DNA of 64,000 nucleotides from Clostridia bacterium (GCA_017399035.1 JAFQEM010000031.1:1-64000); one strand, 5' to 3'; shown: positions 10,865-19,954, numbered from the stretch's first letter. Numbers and translations are program-made. The notes: a model not told the origin generated them from the letters alone.

Positions 10865-10902
10865 CATAAAAAAAGACGGCAAAAGCCGTCTTTTTTTATG
10901 TT
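10863..10902. terminator. Bidirectional intrinsic terminator
   Basis: Perfect 18-base arms AACATAAAAAAAGACGGC and its complement flank an AAAA loop. It ends the HTH gene on the plus strand and the lipoprotein gene on the minus strand. Its core equals that of the terminator at 9991-10028, so the two-gene cassette is bracketed by near copies. Confidence 0.9.
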
Positions 10903-10911
10903 ATTTAATTA

Positions 10912-12072
10912 TTATAAGTCTACCCTAAAAATTGGCACTACACCATATTCAGCTTCATAAACGTTTGCTTGAGCGCTTAGACCATTAGGACTTGCGCAAC
11001 CAACGGCTACGGGCGAATCTGCGGAAGAATATCTTGTACGCAACCACCAGTAAGCGTAGCCACTATATCCGCCATAAAGTTCGGTAGAGAATACGGGCAT
11101 ACCCGATGCACGTTGATAATCACTTACTAAAAGTTGTCTATACGTATAGTTTATATCTTTTATTTCTGACCAAGCGGGCAAATATAACTTATCATAAGTG
11201 TCTTGCCAAGGGGAATCAGAACCACTCCAACCGATAACGTCTTTATGATTATTTACCCACGAAGTTAAAATAACTGCGCGTTGCTCTGCCGTGAAAATCT
11301 TTTTAATTAATTCGTCGTTCATATATGCACGAACGTCGCTATTTTTGTAATCACGTACATCTATGCCGTTTACAGCAGTTTTGCTATCTTGGAACTTATG
11401 TCTAAACAAAATTTGCGTGGGCATAACCAAAGCGGTATCGCCGTCATTTTCTAAAATACGCCACTTAATTTCTTCTACTTTAAAATAATACGTTTCGCCT
11501 TCTTTAATAAGGTCATTGCCGTTTTGGAAAAAGTTTGTAGCGCTCCATTGTTTGTTAAAATGCGCATTTGCAACCTTTGCATAACGATTACCGTCATAAC
11601 CTAAATAGTATCCGTCTGCATCAGGGGTAGTGGTCTTTAAACTAACGTCTTTTTTATACGTAGCAGGATATTCGCCCATATATAAGTAGTTTCCGCTTAT
11701 TCTATAAGCGCCACTAGCAGAATTATCCGTTGTAACTAAAGACATTTTTGCATAAACTTTTTTGTTTGTTTCCGTATTGTTTTCAACAAAATAATCTTCG
11801 GTAAATTGAGTTACCATCATTCCGCTATAATTCTTAAAATACCAACCTTTAAATTCATAGTTTGGTATAGAGGGCGGTGTGGGTAATTCTACTGTAGAAC
11901 TACCGTCCATCTTTAACGTGTGATACAAGTTATTATTTAGATAAAAATCTAAATCTAACGTAGCCTCTTTTCCACCATTATCGTCAGCGGGCTTATTGCA
12001 AGCCATAAGAGAGATAGCACACGGAATAATGATAAAAATTGCTAAAATAATGCTTAACAGTCTTTTTTTCAT
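10912..12072 (-). CDS. Lipoprotein with DUF6273 domain
   Basis: The 386-residue protein has a signal peptide and lipobox LMAC with the lipidated cysteine at residue 25. A short InlB-type B-repeat-like segment follows (YEFKGWYFK, near residues 67-75). The rest matches what is annotated as DUF6273 in gut Firmicutes: VEEIKWRILEND, NSDVRAYMNDELIKKIFTAEQ and a terminal YWWLRT...VVPIFRVDL. That domain is common in secreted proteins and its role is unknown. AAAAGGAG precedes the start, and the promoter has an unusual G-rich spacer (12105-12132). It stands alone in its transcription unit. Confidence 0.85.
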   Translation of the reverse strand: MKKRLLSIILAIFIIIPCAISLMACNKPADDNGGKEATLDLDFYLNNNLYHTLKMDGSSTVELPTPPSIPNYEFKGWYFKNYSGMMVTQFTEDYFVENNTETNKKVYAKMSLVTTDNSASGAYRISGNYLYMGEYPATYKKDVSLKTTTPDADGYYLGYDGNRYAKVANAHFNKQWSATNFFQNGNDLIKEGETYYFKVEEIKWRILENDGDTALVMPTQILFRHKFQDSKTAVNGIDVRDYKNSDVRAYMNDELIKKIFTAEQRAVILTSWVNNHKDVIGWSGSDSPWQDTYDKLYLPAWSEIKDINYTYRQLLVSDYQRASGMPVFSTELYGGYSGYAYWWLRTRYSSADSPVAVGCASPNGLSAQANVYEAEYGVVPIFRVDL

Positions 12073-12104
12073 AAAATTCTCCTTTTTATTTTATTACAAA
12101 AAAC

Positions 12105-12132
12105 ATTATACCCCCTCCCCTAAAAATGTCAA
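12105..12132 (-). promoter_or_regulatory. Promoter with G-tract spacer for the DUF6273 lipoprotein
   Basis: On the minus strand TTGACA (12132-12127) and TATAAT (12110-12105) are 16 bases apart. The downstream half of the spacer reads AGGGGAGGGGG, directly abutting the -10 box. A similar G-rich spacer precedes the giant lipoprotein at 63.5 kb. Confidence 0.7.
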
Positions 12133-12197
12133 GCGTTTGGTTATTCCTTTTGTAAAATTAGCCACTTTTTGTAAATTTAATTATTTTTTTAAATGAC

Positions 12198-12226
12198 AAA
12201 AAGCACTATGAATTTCATAGTGCTTA
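12198..12226 (-). terminator. Intrinsic terminator after rpmF
   Basis: AAGCACTATG (12202-12211) pairs perfectly with CATAGTGCTT (12217-12226). On the minus strand the stem is followed by TTTTTGTCATTT, so it ends the yceD-rpmF transcript. Confidence 0.75.
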
Positions 12227-12263
12227 AAGCATCAAAAAATATTTGCGAGATTTTTCTCTTTAA

Positions 12264-12461
12264 TTAGTTATCTTTCTTTTCCTTTGCCGAAACGTCAATT
12301 ACTTGCTTTCCATTATAGTAACCACATTTGGGGCAAACTTTGTGAGAAGCCTTGAGTTCGTGGCATTGGGGGCATTCCGAAAGATTCGGGGTTTCCAACT
12401 TCCAGTTAGCAAATCTCGTATTAGTTCTTTGTTTTGACGTTTTACTTTTTTGTACTGCCAT
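12264..12461 (-). CDS. rpmF: 50S ribosomal protein L32
   Basis: The 65-residue protein opens MAVQKSKTSKQRTNTRFANW, typical of L32. It has the zinc ribbon with cysteine pairs at 30/33 (CPQC) and 43/46 (CPKC), so it is the zinc-binding form. It lies 15 bases downstream of yceD, the classic yceD-rpmF pair, and is transcribed from the yceD promoter. Identity is certain. Confidence 0.97.
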   Translation of the reverse strand: MAVQKSKTSKQRTNTRFANWKLETPNLSECPQCHELKASHKVCPKCGYYNGKQVIDVSAKEKKDN

Positions 12462-12476
12462 TTTTATATACCTTCC

Positions 12477-12920
12477 CTATTGTTTATTACATTTACATTC
12501 ACCGTCGTTAAGGTTTGTTCCGCAACCTATACACAAGCCCTTGCAATTTTCACTACACAAGAAACTTACGGGAATATTCATCATTATCAAATCTTCAACG
12601 ATTTCAGTTAAATCAACCGTATCGTTTTTGACAGAATAACCGTCTTGATTATTTTCTTCTAACGCCTCTGCAAACGTTGCAAAGTATTGATTTTCAGTTT
12701 CTTTCAAACATCTAGTGCATTCACCCTTGATTGAAAACTCAACTTCGCCCTCAACGTAGCAAGAATGCTCACCCGTGAGTGAAACACTTCCGTGAACTTT
12801 AACTTCCCCACTCAAGTTTGCGTTGGGAATATCAACTAATTCACTTGACGGCGCGTAACTGAAGAAAAAATCAGTTTGGTCTTTACCGCTTCTTTTTAGT
12901 TTTCTAAGGTCTAAAATCAT
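12477..12920 (-). CDS. yceD: YceD (DUF177) family protein
   Basis: YceD proteins are needed for accumulation of 23S rRNA in bacteria and plants, and their genes commonly precede rpmF. The 147-residue protein has the internal GECTRCLKE motif (about 67-75). It ends with a cysteine-rich tail, CSENCKGLCIGCGTNLN near residues 122-138, that could bind a metal. Four further cysteines lie between about residue 122 and the C-terminus, as in other Firmicutes members (YlbN). A near-perfect promoter lies just upstream at 12949-12977. Confidence 0.9.
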   Translation of the reverse strand: MILDLRKLKRSGKDQTDFFFSYAPSSELVDIPNANLSGEVKVHGSVSLTGEHSCYVEGEVEFSIKGECTRCLKETENQYFATFAEALEENNQDGYSVKNDTVDLTEIVEDLIMMNIPVSFLCSENCKGLCIGCGTNLNDGECKCNKQ

Positions 12921-12948
12921 AATATACCTAACTTTAACAAGCCATACA

Positions 12949-12977
12949 AGTATATACTATTTATCGCCGATTGTCAA
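12949..12977 (-). promoter_or_regulatory. Sigma-A promoter for yceD-rpmF
   Basis: On the minus strand TTGACA (12977-12972) and TATACT (12954-12949) are 17 bases apart, about 30 bases before the yceD start. Confidence 0.75.
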
Positions 12978-13014
12978 CGATTTTTAAGCGTGTTTTTTAT
13001 TCTTAAATGGTATT

Positions 13015-14211
13015 TTAGTTGTTTGCGGTAAGAGTTTTGGTTTCTCTTGCGATAGAAAGTTCTTCGTTGGTGGGTAAAACTATAATTTTAACTTTGCTAT
13101 CTTCTGCGTTGATATAGCCTATACCAGAAGAATATTCTTCGTTCTTTGCCGTGTCAAACTTTGCGCCACAGAATTCCATATTTTCCATAACTAACTTACG
13201 GATTCTGGGTGAGTGTTCACCGATACCACCAGTGAATACAACTGCGTCAACGCCACCTAAAACTGCGATATAACTACCAACGTATTTTCTTACTCTATAT
13301 GCAAGCATTTCAAGAGCAAGCAAAGCCTTTTTGTTACCTTGAGCAACCGCTGCCTCTAGGTCACGAAGGTCGCTAGAAATTCCGCTAATACCCAAAACAC
13401 CGCACTTTTTGTTAAGATAGTTTACAACTTCTTCGGGTTTTAAGTTAAGTTTTTCTCTCAAATAATCAACTGCAGCGGGGTCAATATCACCGCTACGCGT
13501 TCCCATAACCAAGCCTTCTAACGGTGTAAAGCCCATTGACGTATCTTGGCACTTTCCGTCTTTAACGGCAGATATTGAAGAACCGTTACCCAAGTGGCAA
13601 ATTACCATCTTTGCGTTTTTGTCGCCAAGAAGTTTACCAGTTTCTTCACTTACGAACTTGTGTGAAGTCCCGTGGAAACCGTATTTTCTAATTTTATGTT
13701 CTTCGTATACTTCATACGGAATACCGTACATATACGCTTTTTGAGGCATTGTAGAGTGGAAAGTAGTGTCAAACACTGCAACCATAGGTACACCAGGCAT
13801 AACTTCACGGCAACTCTTGATGCAAGCAATGTTACCAGGCATATGCAAAGGTCCGAAAACTGCGTTCTTTTCGCAAATTGCAATAACTTCGTCGTCGATT
13901 ACAACTGAAGAGTGGAAATCTTCTGCAGAGTGAAGAACTCTGTGTCCTACTGCGCCGATTTCATCAATACTCTTTAGCGCGCCGTTTTCTTTGTCAAGCA
14001 TTGCTTTAAGAACAAGTTCCATTGCCTCTTTGTGTGTGGGCATATCTTGTTCAATAACTACTTTTCTATCGTCGAAAGTTTTTTGAGTAAGAATACCGCC
14101 GTTAAACGTGATACGTTCACAAACGCCTTTCAAAACAACACTTTCGTCTTCCATATTGATAAGTTGATATTTAAGAGATGAACTCCCTGCGTTAATAACT
14201 AAAATTTTCAT
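13015..14211 (-). CDS. ackA: Acetate kinase
   Basis: AckA converts acetyl phosphate and ADP to acetate and ATP, the energy-yielding last step of acetate fermentation. The 398-residue product has the usual length. The N-terminal MKILVINAGSSSLKYQL contains the catalytic Asn7, HLGNGSS near residue 207 binds phosphate, and TGGIGEHSPRIR (about 325-336) is the C-terminal signature. AAGGA lies 11 bases before the ATG. It lies downstream of pta on the same strand, separated by 292 bases of repeats that may uncouple the two genes. Confidence 0.98.
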   Translation of the reverse strand: MKILVINAGSSSLKYQLINMEDESVVLKGVCERITFNGGILTQKTFDDRKVVIEQDMPTHKEAMELVLKAMLDKENGALKSIDEIGAVGHRVLHSAEDFHSSVVIDDEVIAICEKNAVFGPLHMPGNIACIKSCREVMPGVPMVAVFDTTFHSTMPQKAYMYGIPYEVYEEHKIRKYGFHGTSHKFVSEETGKLLGDKNAKMVICHLGNGSSISAVKDGKCQDTSMGFTPLEGLVMGTRSGDIDPAAVDYLREKLNLKPEEVVNYLNKKCGVLGISGISSDLRDLEAAVAQGNKKALLALEMLAYRVRKYVGSYIAVLGGVDAVVFTGGIGEHSPRIRKLVMENMEFCGAKFDTAKNEEYSSGIGYINAEDSKVKIIVLPTNEELSIARETKTLTANN

Positions 14212-14283
14212 TTTTATATATTTCCTTAATAATGTTTTTTTATTTAATCAAGCCTTTCTACTAAACGAGATAACCTTTTAATT

Positions 14284-14402
14284 TTCTAAAACGGTTCAAA
14301 TGCAAGTTTACTACCCACTAATCGGTTTAGAAACAAACTACGTCATCTATTCTAAAACGGTTCAAATGCAAGTTTACTACCCACTAATCGGTTTAGAAAC
14401 AA
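14284..14402. repeat. Two direct repeats of 53 bp, each a potential hairpin
   Basis: The 53-base unit at 14284-14336 recurs identically at 14350-14402, offset 66 bases. Each unit starts TTCTAAAACGGTT and ends near AATCGGTTTAGAA, which are inverted with 11 of 13 matches, so each can fold. The ends resemble the ends of the longer hairpin element that follows. Two copies with no cas genes argue against CRISPR. Confidence 0.85.
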
Positions 14403-14506
14403 GTTAGGCTAGGCTCGAAAAGTGTTTGGGATGAAATTGACCGTCTGGTCATTGAAGTCCAAACGCTTTTCAGTAACGACGCATAACGACGTTTATAAGC
14501 CGTTTA
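14386..14506 (-). repeat. Dispersed hairpin element, copy A (3' end of pta)
   Basis: This imperfect long hairpin of about 121 bp overlaps the pta stop codon. Its apex has stem GTTTGG/CCAAAC, a symmetric internal loop GATGA/GAAGT, then AAT-GACC/GGTCATT closed by a GTCT loop. Outer arms are AATCGGTTTA at one end and TAAGCCGTTTA at the other. Copy B at 16959-17081 has the same plan with compensating changes in both apical stems. Confidence 0.75.
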
Positions 14507-15535
14507 GGCTTGGAGAGCAGTTATAGCAACCACCGCTATAATATCGTCAACGTTACATCCACGAGATAAGTCGTTGATAGGTTTAGCAAAGCCTTGGCAA
14601 ATAGGGCCAAGAGCCATATAACCACCGAAACGTTGAGCAATTTTGTAACCGATATTACCTGCGTTAATGTTGGGGAACACGAAAACGTTTGCATTGCCTG
14701 CAACGCTTGAATCTGGTGCTTTTAACTTTCCAACTTCGGGTGCAACTGCAGCGTCAAACTGGAATTCACCGTCAAGTTTAAGGTCGGGTGCAGCGGCCTT
14801 TGCAATAGCGGTTGCCTCTTGCATTTTGGGAACAGACTTAAAGAACTTATCGTCGTTACCAGAACCTTTGGTTGAGAAAGAAAGCATTGCAACTCTAGGT
14901 TCGATACCTGCGATATTCTTTGCAGTTTCTGCAGAAGAAATTGCAATATCTGCAAGTTGTTGAGCGTCGGGTTCAATATTGATAGCGCAGTCTGCAAACA
15001 CAGCAACGCCGTCAGGATTATATTTATTTTCACGGTCAGCAACCATTATGAAACTGCTTGAAACGGTGTTGATTCCTGGAGCGGTTTTAATAACTTGCAA
15101 ACCGGGGCGGAGAGTGTTAGCCGTAGAGTGGCAAGCACCCGAAACAAGACCGTCAACGTCGCCTGCCTTGAGCATCAAAGCAGCGTACATAGTATAATCT
15201 TTAAGCACACCCTTAATTGCAGCATCAACGTCTGCATATTCGGGAAGACCTGTTTTTTTGTTAATTTTGCCTTCTCTTGCCTTGTAAAGCAATTCAGCGT
15301 AAGCCCTTGTATTGTCATAAGTTACGGGGTCGATAACGTTTACACCAGTAAGGTCAACGTCGGGATTGTTTTTTGCAATTTCTTCGGGGTTACCGAGAAG
15401 TGTAATTTTTGCAAGACCTTGCTTAACAACTTCAGCAGCCGCTTTAACAACTCTAGCGTCTTCACCTTCGGGAAGAACTACGTGTTTATTCATAGATGCG
15501 GCTTTCATTTTAATATTTTCTAAAACGTTGGACAT
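14504..15535 (-). CDS. pta: Phosphate acetyltransferase
   Basis: Pta makes acetyl phosphate from acetyl-CoA and feeds AckA. The 343-residue protein is the short Firmicutes form without an N-terminal regulatory domain. It begins with the usual KHVVLPEGEDARVVKAA and carries VSGACHSTANTLRPGLQVIKT (about 128-148, CoA/phosphate site) and the C-terminal NINAGNIGYKIAQRFGG. AAGGAG lies ten bases before the ATG. Its TAA stop is formed by the end of repeat copy A. The gene is divergent from tmcAL. Confidence 0.97.
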   Translation of the reverse strand: MSNVLENIKMKAASMNKHVVLPEGEDARVVKAAAEVVKQGLAKITLLGNPEEIAKNNPDVDLTGVNVIDPVTYDNTRAYAELLYKAREGKINKKTGLPEYADVDAAIKGVLKDYTMYAALMLKAGDVDGLVSGACHSTANTLRPGLQVIKTAPGINTVSSSFIMVADRENKYNPDGVAVFADCAINIEPDAQQLADIAISSAETAKNIAGIEPRVAMLSFSTKGSGNDDKFFKSVPKMQEATAIAKAAAPDLKLDGEFQFDAAVAPEVGKLKAPDSSVAGNANVFVFPNINAGNIGYKIAQRFGGYMALGPICQGFAKPINDLSRGCNVDDIIAVVAITALQA

Positions 15536-15675
15536 AATAATATTTGCGCTCCTTTTTATTTTTCTTTTAATTTGTTTTGAAAAATTTACAAAATATTGTA
15601 AAATATTATTGACCTAACTATTTTACACCATTTAAACAAAAAAGTAAATAAATATTCGGGGATTTTAGAGATTTT

Positions 15676-16848
15676 ATGAAAATTTGCGCGTGCGTTGCAG
15701 AATATAACCCCTTTCATTTGGGGCATTTGAAACACATTGACTATATGAAAACCGTTTTGGGGGCAGATAAAATTATCGTTATAATGAGCGGAAACTTTAC
15801 TCAACGGGGCGAACCCGCCGTTTGCGACAAGTTTACACGGGCGCGTTGGGCTGTTTTGTCTGGCGCGGATATGGTTATAGAATTGCCCGCGGTTTTTGCA
15901 ACTGCTAACGCCGAAATTTTTGCAAAAGGCGCAATTAACGTTTTGAGCGCACTTGGTTGTGTAGACGGATTGTGTTTTGGTGTTGAAAGCGGTGATAAAG
16001 AGGCTTATTTATCGCTTGCAGAGGCTATGAACGACGAAAGTAAAGAATTTAAAAAGGCGTTGAAAGAAAAACTTGACGGCGGAATTTCTTTAGCAAAAGC
16101 AAAATTTGAGGCGTTAAAATCTTTGGGGCGTGAAGACCTTGACCAAAACTTAATTTCTTCACCAAACAATATTTTGGGGTTAGAATATACCAAAGCCATA
16201 CTTAAAAACAAGTGCGGAATTGAAATTTACCCTATGATAAGAGAGGGCGACCACAACGATAAAACGCTAAAGAAAGGAATTACAAGCGCAACAAGCATAA
16301 GAGAAGTGTTAAAAAGTGGCGAAAAGAAGAAAATTAAAAAAAGCGTTCCCCCGTTCGTTTACACAGATATAAAAGAGTACCCTTACGCTTTTAATAAACT
16401 AATAATGGCTAGCGTATTAAAAAATTCTGCTGACTATATGGCTAAAATTATAGATTGCACAGAGGGGTTAGAAAACAGAATAAAGGCTTTTTCTAAAGAT
16501 AATAACGACGTGGAAACTTTGGTTGAAAAAGTTTCTACAAAAAGATATACACAAGCACGAGTGAGAAGAATTTTAACGGCAAACTTTTTAGGTATTGATA
16601 AATATATGATAGAAGATTGTTTAGAATGTAAACTTTATACAAAAATTCTTGCCGTTGACGAAAATGCAAAAGACCTTATTTCTATTGTAAATTCTTATAG
16701 TTCCGTGCCAGTTTTAACAAGGAAAAGCGACGTTTCTTCGCTTAAAAAAACTGCGCTTAAATGCTTTGAATTAGACGTTCTTGCAAACGACCTTTATAAC
16801 CTTGCAACGGGCAACAAACAAAACGAAAACTTGACTTTATTTGTTTAG
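15676..16848 (+). CDS. tmcAL: tRNA(Met) cytidine acetate ligase TmcAL
   Basis: TmcAL (formerly YlbM) uses ATP and free acetate to form N4-acetylcytidine at the wobble base of elongator tRNA-Met. The 390-residue protein has the nucleotidylyltransferase HLGH at residues 14-17 in CVAEYNPFHLGH, then SGNFTQRGEPA (38-48) and the conserved GADMVIELP. The length matches B. subtilis. Its divergent neighbours pta-ackA make acetate, and yceD-rpmF lie nearby, echoing the ylbM-ylbN-rpmF cluster of Bacilli. It is followed by a strong terminator. Confidence 0.93.
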   Translation: MKICACVAEYNPFHLGHLKHIDYMKTVLGADKIIVIMSGNFTQRGEPAVCDKFTRARWAVLSGADMVIELPAVFATANAEIFAKGAINVLSALGCVDGLCFGVESGDKEAYLSLAEAMNDESKEFKKALKEKLDGGISLAKAKFEALKSLGREDLDQNLISSPNNILGLEYTKAILKNKCGIEIYPMIREGDHNDKTLKKGITSATSIREVLKSGEKKKIKKSVPPFVYTDIKEYPYAFNKLIMASVLKNSADYMAKIIDCTEGLENRIKAFSKDNNDVETLVEKVSTKRYTQARVRRILTANFLGIDKYMIEDCLECKLYTKILAVDENAKDLISIVNSYSSVPVLTRKSDVSSLKKTALKCFELDVLANDLYNLATGNKQNENLTLFV

Positions 16849-16855
16849 TAAACAT

Positions 16856-16893
16856 ACAAAAAAGCGACGGAAAAAATTCCGTCGCTTTTTTGT
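16856..16893. terminator. Bidirectional terminator between tmcAL and gdhA
   Basis: Perfect 17-base arms ACAAAAAAGCGACGGAA and complement surround AAAA, with T-runs on both sides. It ends tmcAL on the plus strand and gdhA (through repeat copy B) on the minus strand. Confidence 0.9.
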
Positions 16894-16958
16894 GTAAAAT
16901 TATCAAACCTATTTTTAGGAATTAAACATTTTAATTCTTCTGCCCGTATCACACCGTT

Positions 16959-17081
16959 AAACGGTTTAGATGCAAGCAAGACAAGGCTCGCGCAAAGTTT
17001 TGGATGAGATTAACCTTTTTGGTTATCGAAGTCAAAACTTAAAGCAGTAACGCTGTATTGCGTAGCAGATAAGCCGTTTAA
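16959..17081 (-). repeat. Dispersed hairpin element, copy B (3' end of gdhA)
   Basis: The element of about 123 bp ends directly at the gdhA stop. Outer arms AAACGGTTTA and TAAGCCGTTT are inverted. Apical stems AGTTTTG/CAAAACT and GAT-AACC/GGTTATC flank the same GATGA/GAAGT internal loop as copy A, with a TTTTT terminal loop. The stretch CAAGCAAGACAAGGC is shared in similar form with copy C at 23379-23501. Confidence 0.78.
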
Positions 17082-18428
<1,347 letters not shown>

Positions 18429-18467
18429 TTATTTTATCCTCCGAATAAATATCAACTGTTTTTTAGG

Positions 18468-18497
18468 ATTATACAGCATTTACTATAACAATGTCAA
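18468..18497 (-). promoter_or_regulatory. Sigma-A promoter for gdhA
   Basis: On the minus strand TTGACA (18497-18492) and TATAAT (18473-18468) are 18 bases apart, 40 bases before the start codon. Confidence 0.75.
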
Positions 18498-18592
18498 CGG
18501 TTTTTTTATAACAATTTTTTATATAATGTATAAATATTGTGATAATTCTATAATTATAACTTATATATTGTTAAAAATATCGACAAAAGCAT

Positions 18593-18621
18593 AAAAAAAC
18601 CGCAAATTAAATGCGGTTTAG
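18593..18621 (-). terminator. Intrinsic terminator of the pyrH-rseP operon
   Basis: AAACCGCA (18597-18604) pairs with TGCGGTTT (18612-18619). On the minus strand the stem runs into seven T residues, a strong terminator about 200 bases past the rseP stop. Confidence 0.8.
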
Positions 18622-18662
18622 TTTTAATTTATATAAATCAAAATATCTAAAAATTTGACTAA

Positions 18663-18756
18663 TCCTCCCCTTAAAGAATAAGGGGTTAGGGGTTTTGAGG
18701 AGTTTGTAAAGGGAGTTAAGGGGGAAACGACTTCGGAAAAGAGTGTTCCCCTTATT
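18663..18756. repeat. G/C-rich intergenic element with nested inverted repeats
   Basis: In an AT-rich gap this block alternates C-runs and G-runs. CCCCTTA (18667-18673) pairs with TAAGGGG (18679-18685). AATAAGGGG (18677-18685) is also the perfect complement of CCCCTTATT (18748-18756). GGGGAA (from 18720) can pair with TTCCCC (to 18751). Alternative folds are thus possible. I see no reading frame in it. Confidence 0.6.
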
Positions 18757-18785
18757 AAAATATTAAATATATCTGCCTTTACCCC

Positions 18786-18823
18786 TAGGTTTTAGCAAAA
18801 CCTATAAATTATTTATAAGCCGT
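18786..18823 (-). other. Hairpin and shared stop-proximal motif after rseP
   Basis: TAGGTTTT-AGC-AAAACCTA (18786-18804) is a perfect stem just past rseP. Reading on from the rseP stop on the minus strand, the sequence TAAACGGCTTATAA equals the sequence after the pta stop and is close to that after gdhA. The rest of this site differs from copies A and B, so it may be a truncated or unrelated member. Confidence 0.55.
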
Positions 18824-19954
18824 TTAAAAGCATTGTTGCAAATCTATAAACACAGCAAACGTTAAAATTAAAAATAAACCTACGGTGTGAATAATTGCCT
18901 CTACCCTGCGATTTAATGGTTTTTTGCGTATGCCTTCTATCGCCGTAAACACCACCCTTGAACCGTCAAGCGACGGAATAGGCAACAAATTAAAGACGGC
19001 AAGGTTTACACCTATAAACGAAGAGATATTAAGCAAATTTCTAAACCCGCCTATCTTTATTGCGTCGGCAGTTACGGAAATTGTAGTAACAGTTCCGCCC
19101 AAAGATTTTATACCAAGCGCACCGGTGAACAACTGCCCGAATACGGTAAAAATTGTGCCTGCAATACGGAAAGAATATTCAAAACTTCTACCTAGCGTAC
19201 GGAAAAAACCAAATTTTACACCAGTTGCATACAATCCACTGCTAGTTATCTCTCCGCTTTCAGAATCAGTTTCAACCATTATACCTAAAGCGTTAAACAA
19301 CTTTACAGTATCTTCAACACTTGTAAAATCTGTATTTTCACGCAGTAAAAGTTGTAATTTGCGTTCAGTTCCACCACGGCGCACCAAAAATTCTACGCTA
19401 TCCCCTGCGTTTTTATTTTCAACTGCGCTCATAAGGTCGGTTATCAAATAGACGTTTTTGCCACCCGCCTTAATTATAACGTCTTTTTCTTGAAAACTAT
19501 TTTCCGCAGTATAGATAGGGTCAGTATTTTCTGCCGTATAATAAGTAACTAGCGCCGTATGTCCGTAGACAGAAAACATTAAAATTATGATAAACAGCGC
19601 AAGCAGATAATTCATAAATGCGCCTGAAACTAATACGATAAGTCTTTGCCACCATTTTTTGTTGTTAAAAGCCGTTGGGTCGTCGCTGTCAGCGTCTTCA
19701 CCCTTAAAAGCACAAAATCCACCTATAGGCAAAAGACGAACGGAAAAAATTTCTCCGCTCTTTCTTTTTTTAGAAAAAAGTTTTGGTCCAAAACCAACTG
19801 CAAACTCGTCAATTCCAAACCCAAAAATTTTACCTGCTATATAATGCCCGAACTCGTGCACGGTTATCATAACTAACAGCACCAAAATTGCAAGTAAAAT
19901 ATAGCCTATATACCCTGCAACTTCCTTAAAAGATGCCAACAATAAAATATCCAT
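18824..19954 (-). CDS. rseP: Site-2 intramembrane metalloprotease RseP/RasP
   Basis: This zinc protease cleaves membrane substrates such as anti-sigma factors. The 376-residue protein has the catalytic HEFGH at residues 33-37 in its first membrane helix. A PDZ domain with VIIKAGGKNVYLITDLMSAV lies near residues 150-200. The second active-site motif NLLPIPSLDGSRV near residue 318 supplies the third zinc ligand. Its ATG overlaps the dxr stop by one base (TAATG), so the genes are translationally coupled. It ends the pyrH operon, as is usual in Firmicutes. Confidence 0.95.
   Translation of the reverse strand: MDILLLASFKEVAGYIGYILLAILVLLVMITVHEFGHYIAGKIFGFGIDEFAVGFGPKLFSKKRKSGEIFSVRLLPIGGFCAFKGEDADSDDPTAFNNKKWWQRLIVLVSGAFMNYLLALFIIILMFSVYGHTALVTYYTAENTDPIYTAENSFQEKDVIIKAGGKNVYLITDLMSAVENKNAGDSVEFLVRRGGTERKLQLLLRENTDFTSVEDTVKLFNALGIMVETDSESGEITSSGLYATGVKFGFFRTLGRSFEYSFRIAGTIFTVFGQLFTGALGIKSLGGTVTTISVTADAIKIGGFRNLLNISSFIGVNLAVFNLLPIPSLDGSRVVFTAIEGIRKKPLNRRVEAIIHTVGLFLILTFAVFIDLQQCF

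Noticed and set aside
14284..14402. CRISPR array from the two 53-bp repeats
   Set aside because: Only two units, with a spacer of about 13 bases, repeats longer than typical and no cas genes.
15585..15602. Rex operator between pta and tmcAL
   Set aside because: The order is TTTACAA-N4-TTGTAAA, opposite to the Rex consensus TTGTGAA-N4-TTCACAA, so a Rex site is not supported.
16959..17081. Hammerhead ribozyme resemblance of the apical GATGAG...CGAA motif
   Set aside because: The conserved CUGAUGA is GGATGA here, the A15.1-U16.1 pair is missing, and the structure has two stems around the loop rather than three. The match is partial and likely chance.
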